Shown one piece after another: positions 18,338 through 27,800 of a DNA stretch of 64,000 nucleotides; the stretch's first letter is position 1; each line of letters begins with the position of its first letter. This DNA comes from Akkermansiaceae bacterium (GTDB lineage: Bacteria; Verrucomicrobiota; Verrucomicrobiia; Verrucomicrobiales; Akkermansiaceae), in NCBI GenBank assembly GCA_030725745.1, contig JANRFH010000006.1:43120-107119 (forward strand). Direction: 5' to 3'. The notes under the pieces are model-generated. The model worked only from the letters and a program-made list of their open reading frames with translations. It ran no database searches and was not told where the DNA came from. A program made the translations under genes and the position numbers.

Positions 18338-18367
18338 AACTTTAAATCTTAAACTTTAAAACTCAAA
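18336..18367. repeat. AT-rich dispersed repeat, copy 1
   Basis: A TTTAAA-rich segment upstream of the thioesterase start reads, on the minus strand, TTTGAGTTTTAAAG then TTTAAGATTTAAAGTTTT. Closely related segments occur at 28362-28383 and 41738-41765, all intergenic. Confidence 0.55.
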
Positions 18368-18378
18368 GAAGAGGGGAC

Positions 18379-18849
18379 TCACCAACTGCTGCGGCGGCGG
18401 CGGCCTTCTTTGAGGATGGAGGCATCGACAGAGTATTGGCCGGCGCCTGAGAGAAGGATTGCCACGGCGGGGACGAGGTAGAGCAATGCCATTTCCTTAG
18501 AAGGGCCGCTCATCGAAAACCATGGTGCGCCACCATGGATGGCGAATGCTGCAACGGTCATGGTGAAGGCGAAAATAAATGCCGCAGGCCGCGTCGCCAG
18601 ACCGAGGATGATCAAGATTGAGCATCCCACTTCCGCGCCGATGGTCGCCATCAGGCTGACAGGGTGCGACATCAAGTTCAGCGGGAAAAAGTCCGGCACG
18701 GGAAAGCCGTCCTTCTTTTCGGCGAAGTTCTGTATCTTTCCAAGCCCATGGCCGAAGAACATCAGTAGGCCAATGCAAACGCGCAGAAACAGGAGCCCGA
18801 GGGAGGCGGTCGCATCGCGCGTTCCGCAATCGAAAAAGAATTTCTTCAT
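18379..18849 (-). CDS. DoxX family membrane protein
   Basis: This is a 156-aa membrane protein with four hydrophobic spans, matching the DoxX family. LGLLFLRVCIGLLMFFGHGLGK is the typical first helix (LLRixxGxxFxxHGxxK), and GRxEV-like SLMATIGAEVGCSILIILGLATR follows. A DoxX relative in Sulfolobus is a thiosulfate:quinone oxidoreductase subunit, but most bacterial members have no known role. A TTG two codons upstream (18855) is an alternative start. It lies 25 bp after the KH-domain gene on the same strand. Confidence 0.88.
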   Translation of the reverse strand: MKKFFFDCGTRDATASLGLLFLRVCIGLLMFFGHGLGKIQNFAEKKDGFPVPDFFPLNLMSHPVSLMATIGAEVGCSILIILGLATRPAAFIFAFTMTVAAFAIHGGAPWFSMSGPSKEMALLYLVPAVAILLSGAGQYSVDASILKEGRRRRSSW

Positions 18850-18874
18850 GGTCAAAAATGGGGTTGAGTGATTT

Positions 18875-19324
18875 CTACTTCGGCGAAATGGAGATGCGCT
18901 TCAGCCTGTCATCGCCTGAGGGAGAGGTGGCGGAGACGGCAGAATCTGTTGAGATCGCGTTATAAGCGAGGCGACGGTAGTATGCATTGAGAGGGCGCAT
19001 GCGATAGGTTTTTTGCTGCGATTTCACCAGCTCCACGAGTTCGCGCACCTCTTCCTTGAGCTGATCTTCCTGCATGGAGCGGAAATGCTCGCAGTCCACC
19101 TTCACTCGCTCAGCATCCGGCATTTGGCGGCGGAGGATGCGGTTTACGAGATACTGGATGTCATCGAGGCGGTCGCCGTTGTTGCCGATGATGGTTTCTT
19201 TTTCCGAGGAAAAGATCTGAAGGCTAGGGCCGTCCGTTGTCTCCTGGATCTCGATCTCAGCGGCGATCCCCAAGTGGCCAAGCATGGCATCGAGGATTTT
19301 GGAGGCGATTTGTGCAGAAGTCAT
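18875..19324 (-). CDS. Jag-like KH/R3H RNA-binding protein
   Basis: This 149-aa protein resembles the C-terminal half of Jag/SpoIIIJ-associated proteins. A KH domain comes first (GNNGDRLDDIQYLVNRILRR, the Jag signature around the GxxG loop). An R3H-like domain follows, with R-x-x-M-x-P-L-N-x-x-x-R-R, seen as TYRMRPLNAYYRR followed by the HxA-like YNA. The Jag-N domain is absent, as in many Gram-negative homologues. The start at 19324 (MTSAQIASKIL) is preferred over 19360. Jag is usually next to yidC, but no yidC is seen here. It probably binds RNA. Confidence 0.8.
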   Translation of the reverse strand: MTSAQIASKILDAMLGHLGIAAEIEIQETTDGPSLQIFSSEKETIIGNNGDRLDDIQYLVNRILRRQMPDAERVKVDCEHFRSMQEDQLKEEVRELVELVKSQQKTYRMRPLNAYYRRLAYNAISTDSAVSATSPSGDDRLKRISISPK

Positions 19325-19412
19325 ATGCGTGAACTCTAGCCGAAAGCCCCATGGGGTCAACTTCCGGTCATTTTATATTGAAGCGGAGCCAGAAGGACGG
19401 AAAATTCCGCCC

Positions 19413-19808
19413 ATGAGCAACATCCCATGGAGCAAGATCCTTGCCGTAACGCCCTTCGATATCGTGAAAGTGTTGCTCACCGCAGTCATTATACTTTTCG
19501 TCACGAAAATCCAGGTCTTCAGCGATAAACTCTCCGCCCTCCTCATCGCCCTCCCGCTGACTTCCATCCTCGCGATGATCTGGATGTGGCAGGCGGGGCA
19601 GCCTTCGGAAAAAATCGCCGGCCACGCCGAAGGCACATTCTGGTTCGTCCTGCCCACCCTGCCGATGTTTCTCATCATCCCGTGGATGATGCGCAACGGC
19701 TGGTCTTTCTGGGCCACCCTCACCGCGAACTGCCTGCTCACCGCCGGCTTTTTCTGGATCATGGTTTTCTCACTGCGGAAGTTCGGCATCGATCTCATGC
19801 CGAAATGA
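19413..19808 (+). CDS. DUF3147-like membrane protein
   Basis: This is a 131-aa protein with four hydrophobic segments (about residues 15-33, 42-62, 80-98 and 104-124). The organisation and motifs such as FVTKIQVFSDKLSALLIALPLTSILAMIWMW (read in parts) are typical of DUF3147. Function is unknown. The ATG at 19413 starts MSNIPWSKIL; upstream in-frame codons overlap the divergent KH-domain gene. A 111-bp gap separates it from rpoZ. Confidence 0.75.
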   Translation: MSNIPWSKILAVTPFDIVKVLLTAVIILFVTKIQVFSDKLSALLIALPLTSILAMIWMWQAGQPSEKIAGHAEGTFWFVLPTLPMFLIIPWMMRNGWSFWATLTANCLLTAGFFWIMVFSLRKFGIDLMPK

Positions 19809-19919
19809 AGATTTTCGGAAAAAACCTAGGAAATTCGTAAAAACAACCCAGATTGGACTTGCAAACGCGGGCTAGCTCTGGTTTCACACCCAGCCCGCAT
19901 CTATCCTACCTTTTTTGTT

Positions 19920-20213
19920 TTGAGCGATACTCCCCAACCTGAAGTTCCGGAGAACATCGTATCATTCGATCAGGAACGGAAAAAACCGCACCTTCCCGGC
20001 TCCACCATGAAAAGCGATCTTGTCGACCAAGCTTCCGAAATTGTTACAGACCCATTGGTTCTTATCAACCTTGTCTCCCAGCGCGTACGCCAGCTTAACA
20101 GCGGTCGTTCCCCACTTATCCCCACCGTCCCTAGCATGGGCGCGGCAGACATCGCCCTGACCGAGATCATCGAGGGCAAGCTGAAGCTCATCGAGCGTCC
20201 GCTTCCCCAATAA
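19920..20213 (+). CDS. rpoZ: DNA-directed RNA polymerase omega subunit
   Basis: This small subunit assists folding and assembly of beta-prime. The conserved block runs from MKSDLVDQASEIVTDPLVLINLVSQRVRQL through GADIALTEIIEGKL, as separate recognisable pieces: DPLVLINLVSQRVRQL and ADIALTEI. The 97-aa reading starts at TTG 19920 and includes a polar 29-residue extension. An internal ATG at 20007 would give a more standard length of 68 aa. Neither start has a clear Shine-Dalgarno sequence. smpB follows after 21 bp, so the two are likely cotranscribed. Confidence 0.82.
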   Translation: MSDTPQPEVPENIVSFDQERKKPHLPGSTMKSDLVDQASEIVTDPLVLINLVSQRVRQLNSGRSPLIPTVPSMGAADIALTEIIEGKLKLIERPLPQ

Positions 20214-20234
20214 AAAGGAGGGCTTAGCCTCCCC

Positions 20235-20693
20235 ATGAGCGCCGAGATCGCCACAAACCGCAAGGCACTGCGGGATTTCCACATCCACGATAAATACGAG
20301 GCGGGTCTTGAACTGAAAGGCACCGAGGTGAAATCCATTCGTGCCGGCAAGATCAATGTCTCCGACGCCTTTGCACGTGTCGAAGGTGGTCAGCTTTTCC
20401 TCTACGGCTGTGACATCCAGCCGTGGCAGACGGCAGGAGAGTGGTTCAACCACATGTCCAAGCGCCCGCGCCGCCTGCTCCTCCATAAAAAAGAGATCCT
20501 CAAGCTCTCTGCTGAGACCGCCATCAAAGGCTGCACCCTGCCACTCCTGCGCATGTATTGGAAAGACCGCCGCGTGAAGGTCGAGATCGGTGTCGGAAAA
20601 GGCAAAACCCATGCGGATCAGCGCCACGACCTCAAGAAAAAGGTCGAGATGCGCGAAGCCCAGCGCGAGATGTCACGCTTCAACCAGCGGTAG
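20235..20693 (+). CDS. smpB: tmRNA-binding protein SmpB
   Basis: SmpB is a 152-aa protein that brings tmRNA to stalled ribosomes. NRKALRDFHIHDKYEAGLELKGTEVKSIRAGKINVSDAF contains the hallmark pieces AGLELKGTEVKS and G-K-x-N-x-x-D-AF. The C-terminal basic tail, KGKTHADQRHDLKKK, inserts in the mRNA channel. The strong AAGGAGG (20216-20222) lies 12 bases before the ATG, and part of it can pair with GCCTCC just downstream in a small hairpin. The upstream neighbour is rpoZ. The tmRNA gene was not found in this window. Confidence 0.95.
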   Translation: MSAEIATNRKALRDFHIHDKYEAGLELKGTEVKSIRAGKINVSDAFARVEGGQLFLYGCDIQPWQTAGEWFNHMSKRPRRLLLHKKEILKLSAETAIKGCTLPLLRMYWKDRRVKVEIGVGKGKTHADQRHDLKKKVEMREAQREMSRFNQR

Positions 20694-20705
20694 AACATCT
20701 GGCGG

Positions 20706-20736
20706 TCACATCCGTTTAAAACGTTCACATCCGTTT
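20706..20736. repeat. two direct repeats upstream of pta
   Basis: TCACATCCGTTT occurs at 20706-20717 and again at 20725-20736, a 19-bp period, in the 105-bp gap before pta. The spacing, near two helical turns, could suit a dimeric regulator, but chance is possible. Confidence 0.35.
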
Positions 20737-20798
20737 CAGGGATTGATTCGACCGCTCAAGGAGGTCAGCATCCCGACCACGCTACACCAGAGAAATCC

Positions 20799-21866
20799 AT
20801 GCCAGATACCACCCCAGAGGCGCCGAACGTCGTCACCCACCAGCTCATCGAGCAACTACGCCGCCATCCCAAACGCGTCGTTTTCACCGAGGGCGAGGAT
20901 CTCCGCGTGATCGAAGCCGCCGCCCGCCTCGTCGAGCAAGAGGCGGTCATTCCCATCCTCCTCGGGCGGCGCACACGCATCCGAGCGATGGCTGGGCAGA
21001 ACCAAATTTCGCTGAAGTTCATCAAAATCATCAACCCGGTGAAGTCATCGGATCTTCCACTTTTCGTAAAACGTGCACAAAACATGGCGCGATACAGGGC
21101 GAGTGGTCAGATCGATACCGAGGAAACGATCATCCGCCCGCACTATTTCGGCTCTATGATGGTACAATACGGTCACGCAGACGCCATCGTCGGCGGTAAC
21201 CAAGCGATCCCCGCCTCTTATTTCCGCGCCCTCCTGCACAATATTAAGCCACTCAAAGATGTCCCGCGCATCTTCGGTGTCTCGCTTCTCACCGCCCCGC
21301 ACTTCCCGCTACTTGGCGAAAACGGCATGCTTTTCCTCGCCGATACCGGGCTCATCCCGCAGCCGGATGTGACACAACTCTCCAGTATCGCTATCGAAAC
21401 AGGGAAACTCGCCCACCACTTCCTAGGCCGTAGGCCAATCGTCGATCTCCTCAGCCACTCCACCAAAGGCACCTCGACCACCCAAGACGCACAGAAAGTC
21501 GCCGCCGCCACCGCTCTCGCAAAAGCACGAATTACTGCCGAGCACCTCGACATCGAGCTTGATGGCGAACTTCAGGCAGACGTCGCCATCGACCCCGAAG
21601 CCGCCGAGACCAAGCTCCCAGACGCCGCACGCCGCAAGGCCGCCGACGTCCTCGTTTTCCCCAATCTCGACGCCGGGCACATTTCCCTAAAACTCCTCCA
21701 GCATCTCGCCGGAGCACAGGTCTATGGGAAACTCATCCTCGGCCTCGCGCGCCCCGCCGCGCAGATCCCCCGCACCTCCTCTGTCGAATCCATCTTCGGC
21801 ACAGCCGCTGCCGTCGCCGTAGAGGCGATCAAATACCACGAGCTACACCCGGAAAGCGACTTCTAG
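20799..21866 (+). CDS. pta: phosphate acetyltransferase
   Basis: This is a 355-aa enzyme of the phosphate acetyl/butyryltransferase family, interconverting acetyl-CoA and acetyl phosphate. Segments such as VVFTEGEDLRVIEAAARLVEQE, IVGGNQAIPASYFRALLHNI, RPIVDLLSHSTKGT and VLVFPNLDAGHISLKLLQHLAGAQVYG are typical, although the last normally reads PDLNTGN. This short version lacks the N-terminal DRTGG regulatory domain of the enterobacterial enzyme. No ackA is visible. It may also act in a trimmed malic-enzyme-like context, but the enzyme appears stand-alone. It converges with the universal stress protein gene, with the stop codons 1 bp apart. Confidence 0.88.
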   Translation: MPDTTPEAPNVVTHQLIEQLRRHPKRVVFTEGEDLRVIEAAARLVEQEAVIPILLGRRTRIRAMAGQNQISLKFIKIINPVKSSDLPLFVKRAQNMARYRASGQIDTEETIIRPHYFGSMMVQYGHADAIVGGNQAIPASYFRALLHNIKPLKDVPRIFGVSLLTAPHFPLLGENGMLFLADTGLIPQPDVTQLSSIAIETGKLAHHFLGRRPIVDLLSHSTKGTSTTQDAQKVAAATALAKARITAEHLDIELDGELQADVAIDPEAAETKLPDAARRKAADVLVFPNLDAGHISLKLLQHLAGAQVYGKLILGLARPAAQIPRTSSVESIFGTAAAVAVEAIKYHELHPESDF

Positions 21867-21867
21867 A

Positions 21868-22314
21868 TCACTCGGACTCGCGAGCAGGTACCACCAGCGT
21901 CGGCACCACGGATTTCCTGACCAAGCCTTCTGCCACGCTGCCTAATAGCAACGCCGCCACCACGCCGTGGCCATGTGAGCCTAGCACGACCAAATCCACG
22001 CCCAGCTCCTCTACTTTTTCCACAAGGACATGCAGCGGGCTACCATCGCCGAGGTGGGTGATCGCTCCCGGCACCTTGGCAGCGGTATCATCCAAGGTCT
22101 TCTGCGCACGAGTGCGAGTCTCTTCGTGAAAAGTATGGATCGCCGGAAACTCATCCGGCGTGAAACCATAAGCCGTGTAAGTCGGCTCAGGCTCTATGAC
22201 ATGGAGCAAGTGAAGCTCGGCTCCGAAGGCCGCAGCCATATCAGCAGCCATGCTTACGACACCTGCACTAGCATTAGAGAAATCAACGGCAGCAAGAATC
22301 TTTTTCATATCCAA
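21868..22314 (-). CDS. universal stress protein family protein
   Basis: This is a 148-aa single UspA domain. The N-terminus KKILAAVDFSNASAGVVSMAADMAAAFGAELHLLHV is typical. The ATP-binding motif G-x2-G-x9-G-S/T appears as GSHGHGVVAALLLGSVAEGL near residues 112-131, so this member is predicted to bind ATP. A second ATG two codons in (22308) is possible. It lies downstream of a 179-bp gap that contains an 11-bp perfect hairpin. Confidence 0.92.
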   Translation of the reverse strand: MDMKKILAAVDFSNASAGVVSMAADMAAAFGAELHLLHVIEPEPTYTAYGFTPDEFPAIHTFHEETRTRAQKTLDDTAAKVPGAITHLGDGSPLHVLVEKVEELGVDLVVLGSHGHGVVAALLLGSVAEGLVRKSVVPTLVVPARESE

Positions 22315-22401
22315 ATATAGGACAAGAAACCCCCATCAGGGAAGACAAAGGATTATAAACCGTCTGCGGCTGCCAAAATTTATCGCAGCGCTGTTAAGAA
22401 A

Positions 22402-22438
22402 ATGTCGCTGCGATGGACGAACTCATGCGCAGCGACAT
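22402..22438. repeat. perfect 11-bp hairpin between two minus-strand genes
   Basis: ATGTCGCTGCG (22402-22412) pairs perfectly with CGCAGCGACAT (22428-22438) around a 15-nt loop. A further CGCAGCG copy lies at 22384-22390. It is downstream of the gene at 22494-22784 and upstream of the universal stress gene. No T run follows, so a regulatory or REP-type role is as likely as termination. Confidence 0.5.
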
Positions 22439-22493
22439 ATTGGAAGAGTCAGTGAAAACCGACCCTTCGTGACAAAAACTTAGTCGAGTAGAA

Positions 22494-22784
22494 CTAAGGA
22501 GCTTGGAACTCACCGCTCTCGATCTGCGCGGCCATGCCTGCACCAGCGATGATATTTCCGATGACTGAGAGACCGATACATACCGACCAGATCATCATGA
22601 TTTTCTTGAGACCCTGTGCATCGGCCTTCATCCAGCCCCAGATGAACGCCCACAAGCTGCACAAGATGCCCAATACGGCGATCAGCGGCTTTTCGGCTTT
22701 GAACATTTTGATCAAGACCATGATCCAGCAAATAATTGATCCAATTCCTCCGACGACGAGTAATGCTATTCCAATGGCAGACAT
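22494..22784 (-). CDS. small membrane protein, unknown function
   Basis: This is a 96-aa protein with three hydrophobic segments: about 4-27 (IGIALLVVGGIGSIICWIMVLIKMF), 33-50 (LIAVLGILCSLWAFIWGW) and 63-84. KADAQGLKK links the second and third. It has no signal peptide with a cleavage site. The pattern resembles small integral membrane proteins common in Planctomycetota and Verrucomicrobiota, but no named family is assigned. The start at 22784 is the only ATG that keeps the first helix. A 62-bp gap separates it from the upstream DUF2752 gene. Confidence 0.7.
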   Translation of the reverse strand: MSAIGIALLVVGGIGSIICWIMVLIKMFKAEKPLIAVLGILCSLWAFIWGWMKADAQGLKKIMMIWSVCIGLSVIGNIIAGAGMAAQIESGEFQAP

Positions 22785-22846
22785 ATTTTTATTTTTGGTT
22801 GTGGTTGATGAGGAGCTGAAATGTTTCTCACTCCCTTAATGCATAT

Positions 22847-23284
22847 CTAGCGAAACCAGATCCATCGGGTCAAGCTATAGATCGCTAAACCTACGCCAAC
22901 CCAACCTGCCCAGCGCGTTTTTTGCTCAAATTTCCCCAGCTTCCGGGAAAATCGTTCACGCCAAGGCAAGGGAAGCACCACCCCGAAGCCCACAACCGCC
23001 CAGAACACCGCAAACACCGGGCCGAATGGATTTAAACGCAAGACCCCAGCCCAATCCCCCCGAAGCCCTGCAAAGCACGACCGAGTCATCCCACAGCCCG
23101 GGCAAGGCAAACCCGTTACCTCCAGGAAAGGGCAGGGCAGGACATACAACCCACTGTATGCGAGAGCGAAATACAACAATCCGCCACCTAACATCACCAA
23201 ACCTAAACGCCTATCCTTGATAAGGTATGCCGCAAGCTCCCATCGACTCCCCGAATCCTTAGTTTTGTCAGCTTCTTCGTCCAT
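22847..23284 (-). CDS. DUF2752 membrane protein
   Basis: This is a 145-aa protein with a DUF2752 core: LPCPFLEVTGLPCPGCGMTRSCFAGLRGDW, with the family's P-C-P-x-C-G-x-T-R motif. The next helix starts RLNPFGPVFAVF, also typical. There are three to four membrane segments. The clustered cysteines suggest metal or redox interaction, but the function of the family is unknown. It stands before the DUF1501 operon on the same strand but 113 bp away. Confidence 0.88.
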   Translation of the reverse strand: MDEEADKTKDSGSRWELAAYLIKDRRLGLVMLGGGLLYFALAYSGLYVLPCPFLEVTGLPCPGCGMTRSCFAGLRGDWAGVLRLNPFGPVFAVFWAVVGFGVVLPLPWRERFSRKLGKFEQKTRWAGWVGVGLAIYSLTRWIWFR

Positions 23285-23397
23285 TCAACTTCTACCCTAC
23301 TAGTTTCTCCCACCGCCCTGTGCCAGCGTCAAGGATCTGCGAACTTCATCTTTTCACTCCGCTCCACAATAACGACGGAGTGATGAGGAGGAGACCG

Positions 23398-24858
23398 CTA
23401 TGCAAACAGATCGTGAATCACTTTTGCCGGGTTTACCCCGGTAAGACGCTCATCAAGCCCCTGCGCCTTGAAGCTCAGCATCAGATGATCCAAGCCCATC
23501 GCATGTAGGATGGTCGCATGCAGATCGCGGACGTGTACTGGATTCTCCGTAATGTTGTAACTAAGTTCGTCCGTCTCTCCATAGACCTGCCCTCCTTTCA
23601 CACCAGCACCGGCCATCCACATACTGAAACAGCGTGGATGGTGATCTCTTCCGTAATTCGTTTCCGTCAAGGCGCCCTGAGAGTAAACCGTCCGGCCAAA
23701 CTCTCCACCCCAGACAACTAGAGTATCATCAAGCATACCACGCTGCTTGAGATCCTGGATCAGTGCATAACAGCCCTGATCCACATCCTTGCACTGCGAT
23801 GTGATGTCGCGCGGGAGGTTATTGTGCTGATCCCATCCACGGTGGAAAATCTGCACAAACCTCACGCCTCTTTCCACTAGCCTCCTTGCCATCAGTGCAG
23901 AGGCGGCAAATGTTCCGTCCTTTCTACTATCTTCACCGTAGAGCTCATAGGTATGCTCGCTCTCACCACTGGTATCCGCAAGCTCCGGCACGGAAGTCTG
24001 CATGCGATAAGCCAGCTCATATTGCTGCATACGCGTCTGGATATCTGGATCACCCACCGCATCAAAAGAGCGCTGGTTCATTTTTCCTAAACCATCAAGC
24101 ATCGCGCGCCGCAATTCACGCGGAACACCCGGCGCGTCTTTAAGGAACAGAACTGGATCGCCCGCAGAACGAAGCGACACTCCAGAATATTTCCCAGGCA
24201 GATACCCTGAGCTCCAGAGGCGATTGGAAATGGCCTGCACATTCGAAAACGGAGAGCTGTGTTGGGCGTTAAGCACGACAAACGCAGGAAGGTCTTCATT
24301 CATCGATCCCAAGCCGTAGGACAACCAAGAACCCATCGACGCTTTCCCATTCTGCATCGAACCCGTGCAGATCAGCTGGTTCGCAGGCTCGTGGTTAATC
24401 GCATCCGTATGCATCGATTTGATCACACAGATGTCATCCGCCATTTTTCCATGCCATGGCAGCAGCTCGCTGATCCACGTCCCGGATTCGCCGTGTTGAG
24501 AAAACTCAAATCGCGATGGCGCGAGCGGGAAGCTCGCTTGTCCCGAAGTCATCCCCGTTAGGCGCTGGCCTTCCTTCGCAAGGTAGTCTGTAAGGTTTTC
24601 TTGAAAACGTTTCTGTAGCTCCGGCTTGTAGTCAAAAGTTTCAAACTGAGACGGCGCACCGATGAGGGAGATGTAGATCACTCGCTTTGCCTTCGGAGCA
24701 AAATGAGGAACACCAGCTCTGGGAGCCGGTGCTCCATCGGCGCCAAGAATGCGCCCGCCTAACAAAGATGCTAAGGCAGCAGCACCCAGCCCAGTGCCGG
24801 ATTTCCGAAAAAACTGCCGCCTCGTGAGAGCGTCGTTGTAGGTCTTGATGGGATCCAT
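23398..24858 (-). CDS. DUF1501 family exported protein
   Basis: This is a 486-aa sulfatase/phosphatase-fold protein of the DUF1501 family. The N-terminus has a twin-arginine signal (TRRQFFRKSGTGLGAAALASLLGG). Later blocks typical of the family are YISLIGAPSQFETFDYKPEL, SWLSYGLGSMNEDLPAFVVL, RFVQIFHRGWDQHNN and VVWGGEFGRTVYSQG..GRDHHPRCFSMWMAGAGVKGG. The ATG at 24858 is 17 bp after the stop of the DUF1549/1553 gene, a pairing that is nearly invariant in Planctomycetota and Verrucomicrobiota. Its reaction is unknown; roles in breaking down sulfated or complex polymers have been suggested only from context. Confidence 0.93.
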   Translation of the reverse strand: MDPIKTYNDALTRRQFFRKSGTGLGAAALASLLGGRILGADGAPAPRAGVPHFAPKAKRVIYISLIGAPSQFETFDYKPELQKRFQENLTDYLAKEGQRLTGMTSGQASFPLAPSRFEFSQHGESGTWISELLPWHGKMADDICVIKSMHTDAINHEPANQLICTGSMQNGKASMGSWLSYGLGSMNEDLPAFVVLNAQHSSPFSNVQAISNRLWSSGYLPGKYSGVSLRSAGDPVLFLKDAPGVPRELRRAMLDGLGKMNQRSFDAVGDPDIQTRMQQYELAYRMQTSVPELADTSGESEHTYELYGEDSRKDGTFAASALMARRLVERGVRFVQIFHRGWDQHNNLPRDITSQCKDVDQGCYALIQDLKQRGMLDDTLVVWGGEFGRTVYSQGALTETNYGRDHHPRCFSMWMAGAGVKGGQVYGETDELSYNITENPVHVRDLHATILHAMGLDHLMLSFKAQGLDERLTGVNPAKVIHDLFA

Positions 24859-24875
24859 AAAAGATAGATGAAAAT

Positions 24876-27800
24876 TTATTTTGTGATGGTCTCGTCTAGA
24901 TTGAAAATCTGGGTGGCCACCAACGTCCACGCTGCCAGCTCGGGAGCTGGTAGGGATTCATCGGGTTTTGACTCACCCACTAGCAATGCCGTGACGGCTT
25001 CACTTGGCTTCGCGGAATAGTACTCGATGGCTGTATCCAAGGTCTCCTTCACCGCTTCTCTCTCCGGCATCTCCAGTTTCCGCGAAAGCACTCGGACAGT
25101 GATCAAATCAATCCGCTCATCAAAGCCTGAGGCCGCCTTGAGCGTCTTAGTAGCGAGAAGGCGAGCCGCCTCGACAATCTGCTCGTCATTCATGAGGGCA
25201 AGAGCCTGGAGAGGGGTGTTTGTCACATCGCGCCCCACACAGAAACGTTCGCGAGATGGCGCATCAAACACCACCATCGCTGCCGGAGGCGCAGTCCGTT
25301 TCCACAAAGAATAGAAAGACCTACGATACAGGGCATCGCCGGTGTCACGCCTGTAGTCCTTTGTGTTAGATTGAGGCATAGCCACAGCCTCCCAGATACC
25401 TTCCGGCTGATAGGGCTTCACGGATGGGCCGCCGACCTTCTCGGAGAGAATCTCCGCACTGGCTAGCGCTAGATCGCGGATCTGCTCCGCATCCAGGCGC
25501 GTACGCGGCCCACGGGAAATGAGCGTATTGGTAGGATCCTTCTCAAGCTTCTCCGGGCTAACTACACCGGACTGACGATACGCCTTTGATGTGACGATCG
25601 TTTTCACCATATGGCGGAAGTCCCACTCGCTTTCGACAAACTCGGCAGCAAGCCAATCAAGAAGTTTCGGATGAGTCGGGCGGGCACCCATGATGCCAAA
25701 GTCACCAGCGGACTCCACAATTCCCGTTCCGAAAAAGTAAGACCAGAGGCGGTTCATCGTGACACGTGCAGGAAGCGGATTAGCAGGATCATTCAGCCAT
25801 GTTGCGAGCCCAAGACGATCTTTTGGAGCATCTTTATCCATAGGAGGGAGCATGGCGGGAGTATCAGGAAACACCTTTTCCCCCTTCGATGCGTATGCCC
25901 CACGAACCAAGATATGTGCAAAAGGCTCCGAATTTTTCTTTTCCTCAAAAACGAGGGACTTCGCTCCTTTACCGAGGAATGGCGCCTGCTTGCCCAGAAT
26001 GGATTGCCTCTCACGAAGCAACTCAAGCGAAGGCGGATCGACCCTTGTGATGAAATAATCGAAGAGCGCCTTGTTCTGAGCCGGCGTCCGCTTTGCCGCA
26101 GGAAGAGCAAACGAAGCCTCGATCATAGGGACGCTCGCGAGGCGGTTGATTTCAACCGGAGCAAGAAGCCGACGATAGAAACGAAAATCCTGAAGCACGA
26201 CTTTTGAATCGAGTTTCGTAGCGCCATTATCGCGTGAACCAAGTCGCAGCGGAATGGTGGTTTCGATCATAGCACCGACGGAATTGGGTGCCGCAGGCGC
26301 ACCGACCTTCCTGCCGTCAATGAAGACGCTCAAGACCTGATGGCTGCTCTTTGTTCCATCGAAGGTGATCATCACATGATGCCATTGCTTCGGTTTTAAT
26401 ACCGGATTTCCAATAACCTTTGTCGCAGACTTGTCCCAGCTATCGATGACATGGGCTCCTACTTTCCCGTCCTGAAGCCAAAGATCCCAGCCCCGATGGC
26501 CTTCGTCTACATTCATTTTTGCAACGACCGCGCCGCTCGGGCTTCCCTCGATCCAGATGAAACCACCGTAGCTAACTTGATCGCCGCGAGAAAAATTTCC
26601 GATATCACCGAGCTCGATATCACCGTTTGAAATAACAACCGCTTTTCCAAAGAGGCCGTCAACGCGCTCGGGCTCAATCGGCCACTCGCGTGGCTCACCG
26701 TCTACCGTTCCTCTAATGTTTCCCACGGACTCAGCAAGAGGCAGGTGAATCGAAAGCGTGGAGTCTGCCACCTCAGACTTTTCAACACCTGAACCAGATA
26801 GCCACTCATTGAAGTCACCTCTCGCCTCCTTGGTTCGGCTCGCGATGCGCAGATCCACACTCTGCATTTGCTGATCGAGCAAACTCCATTCTTCCCTGTC
26901 ATCCAGCTGCGGGACGAAAACTGCTGGCGGATGATCCACCTGATTACCATCGAGCGCAGTCATCGTGTTGTTCCTGAAAAATGCGGTTAGCTGATAAAAC
27001 TCCTTCGTCGAAAAAGGATCGAACTTGTGGTCGTGGCAGGAAGCACAACTCGCCGTCAGACCCAACCAAGCAGCACCCATCGTATCCACACGATCAGCGG
27101 CATAAATCGCCTCATACTCCTCAGCAATCGCACCGCCCTCGCCAGTCGTAGGCGAGCTTCGCAAAAACCCAGTCGCCACATGCTGGTCGAGCGTCGCATT
27201 CTCAAGAAGATCTCCTGCCAGCTGCTCGGTCGTGAACTGATCCCATTTCATATTCGAATGGAACGCCCGCACCACCCAATCGCGATACGGCCAGATCGAG
27301 CGGTAGTTATCAATGTGTATGCCATGCGTGTCCGCGTATCGAGCTACATCCAGCCAGTGCCTCGCAAACTGCTCCGCACTCTGAATCGTCCCCAGCATCC
27401 TATCAGCCTCCGCAGAAACCGCTGCATCCGCATCTTTTTCATAGCCCACGACAAACGCGTCCGTCTCCCCAGGCTCTGGCGGAAGCCCCGTCAGATCCAA
27501 GGACATCCTCCGATGCAGCCGCCGCGCATCCTCCTCTGGATTCGGCTCAAATCCCTCCTCCTTCAGTTTCTCCAAAACAAAGCCATCAATCGGATTCGCC
27601 GACCACTCACTCTTCGGAGCTTCTGGCTTCACAACAGGCTCGTAAGACCAGTGATCTTCGTAAACCGCCCCTTGTGAGATCCATTTTTCCACCAGCGCAA
27701 TCTCGCGCTCATTCATTACCTTGTGACTCTCCGGCGGAGGCATCACCTCACTCTTATCATCCGAGCGCATCAGATAAATGATCTCAGATTCCTCCGGCTT

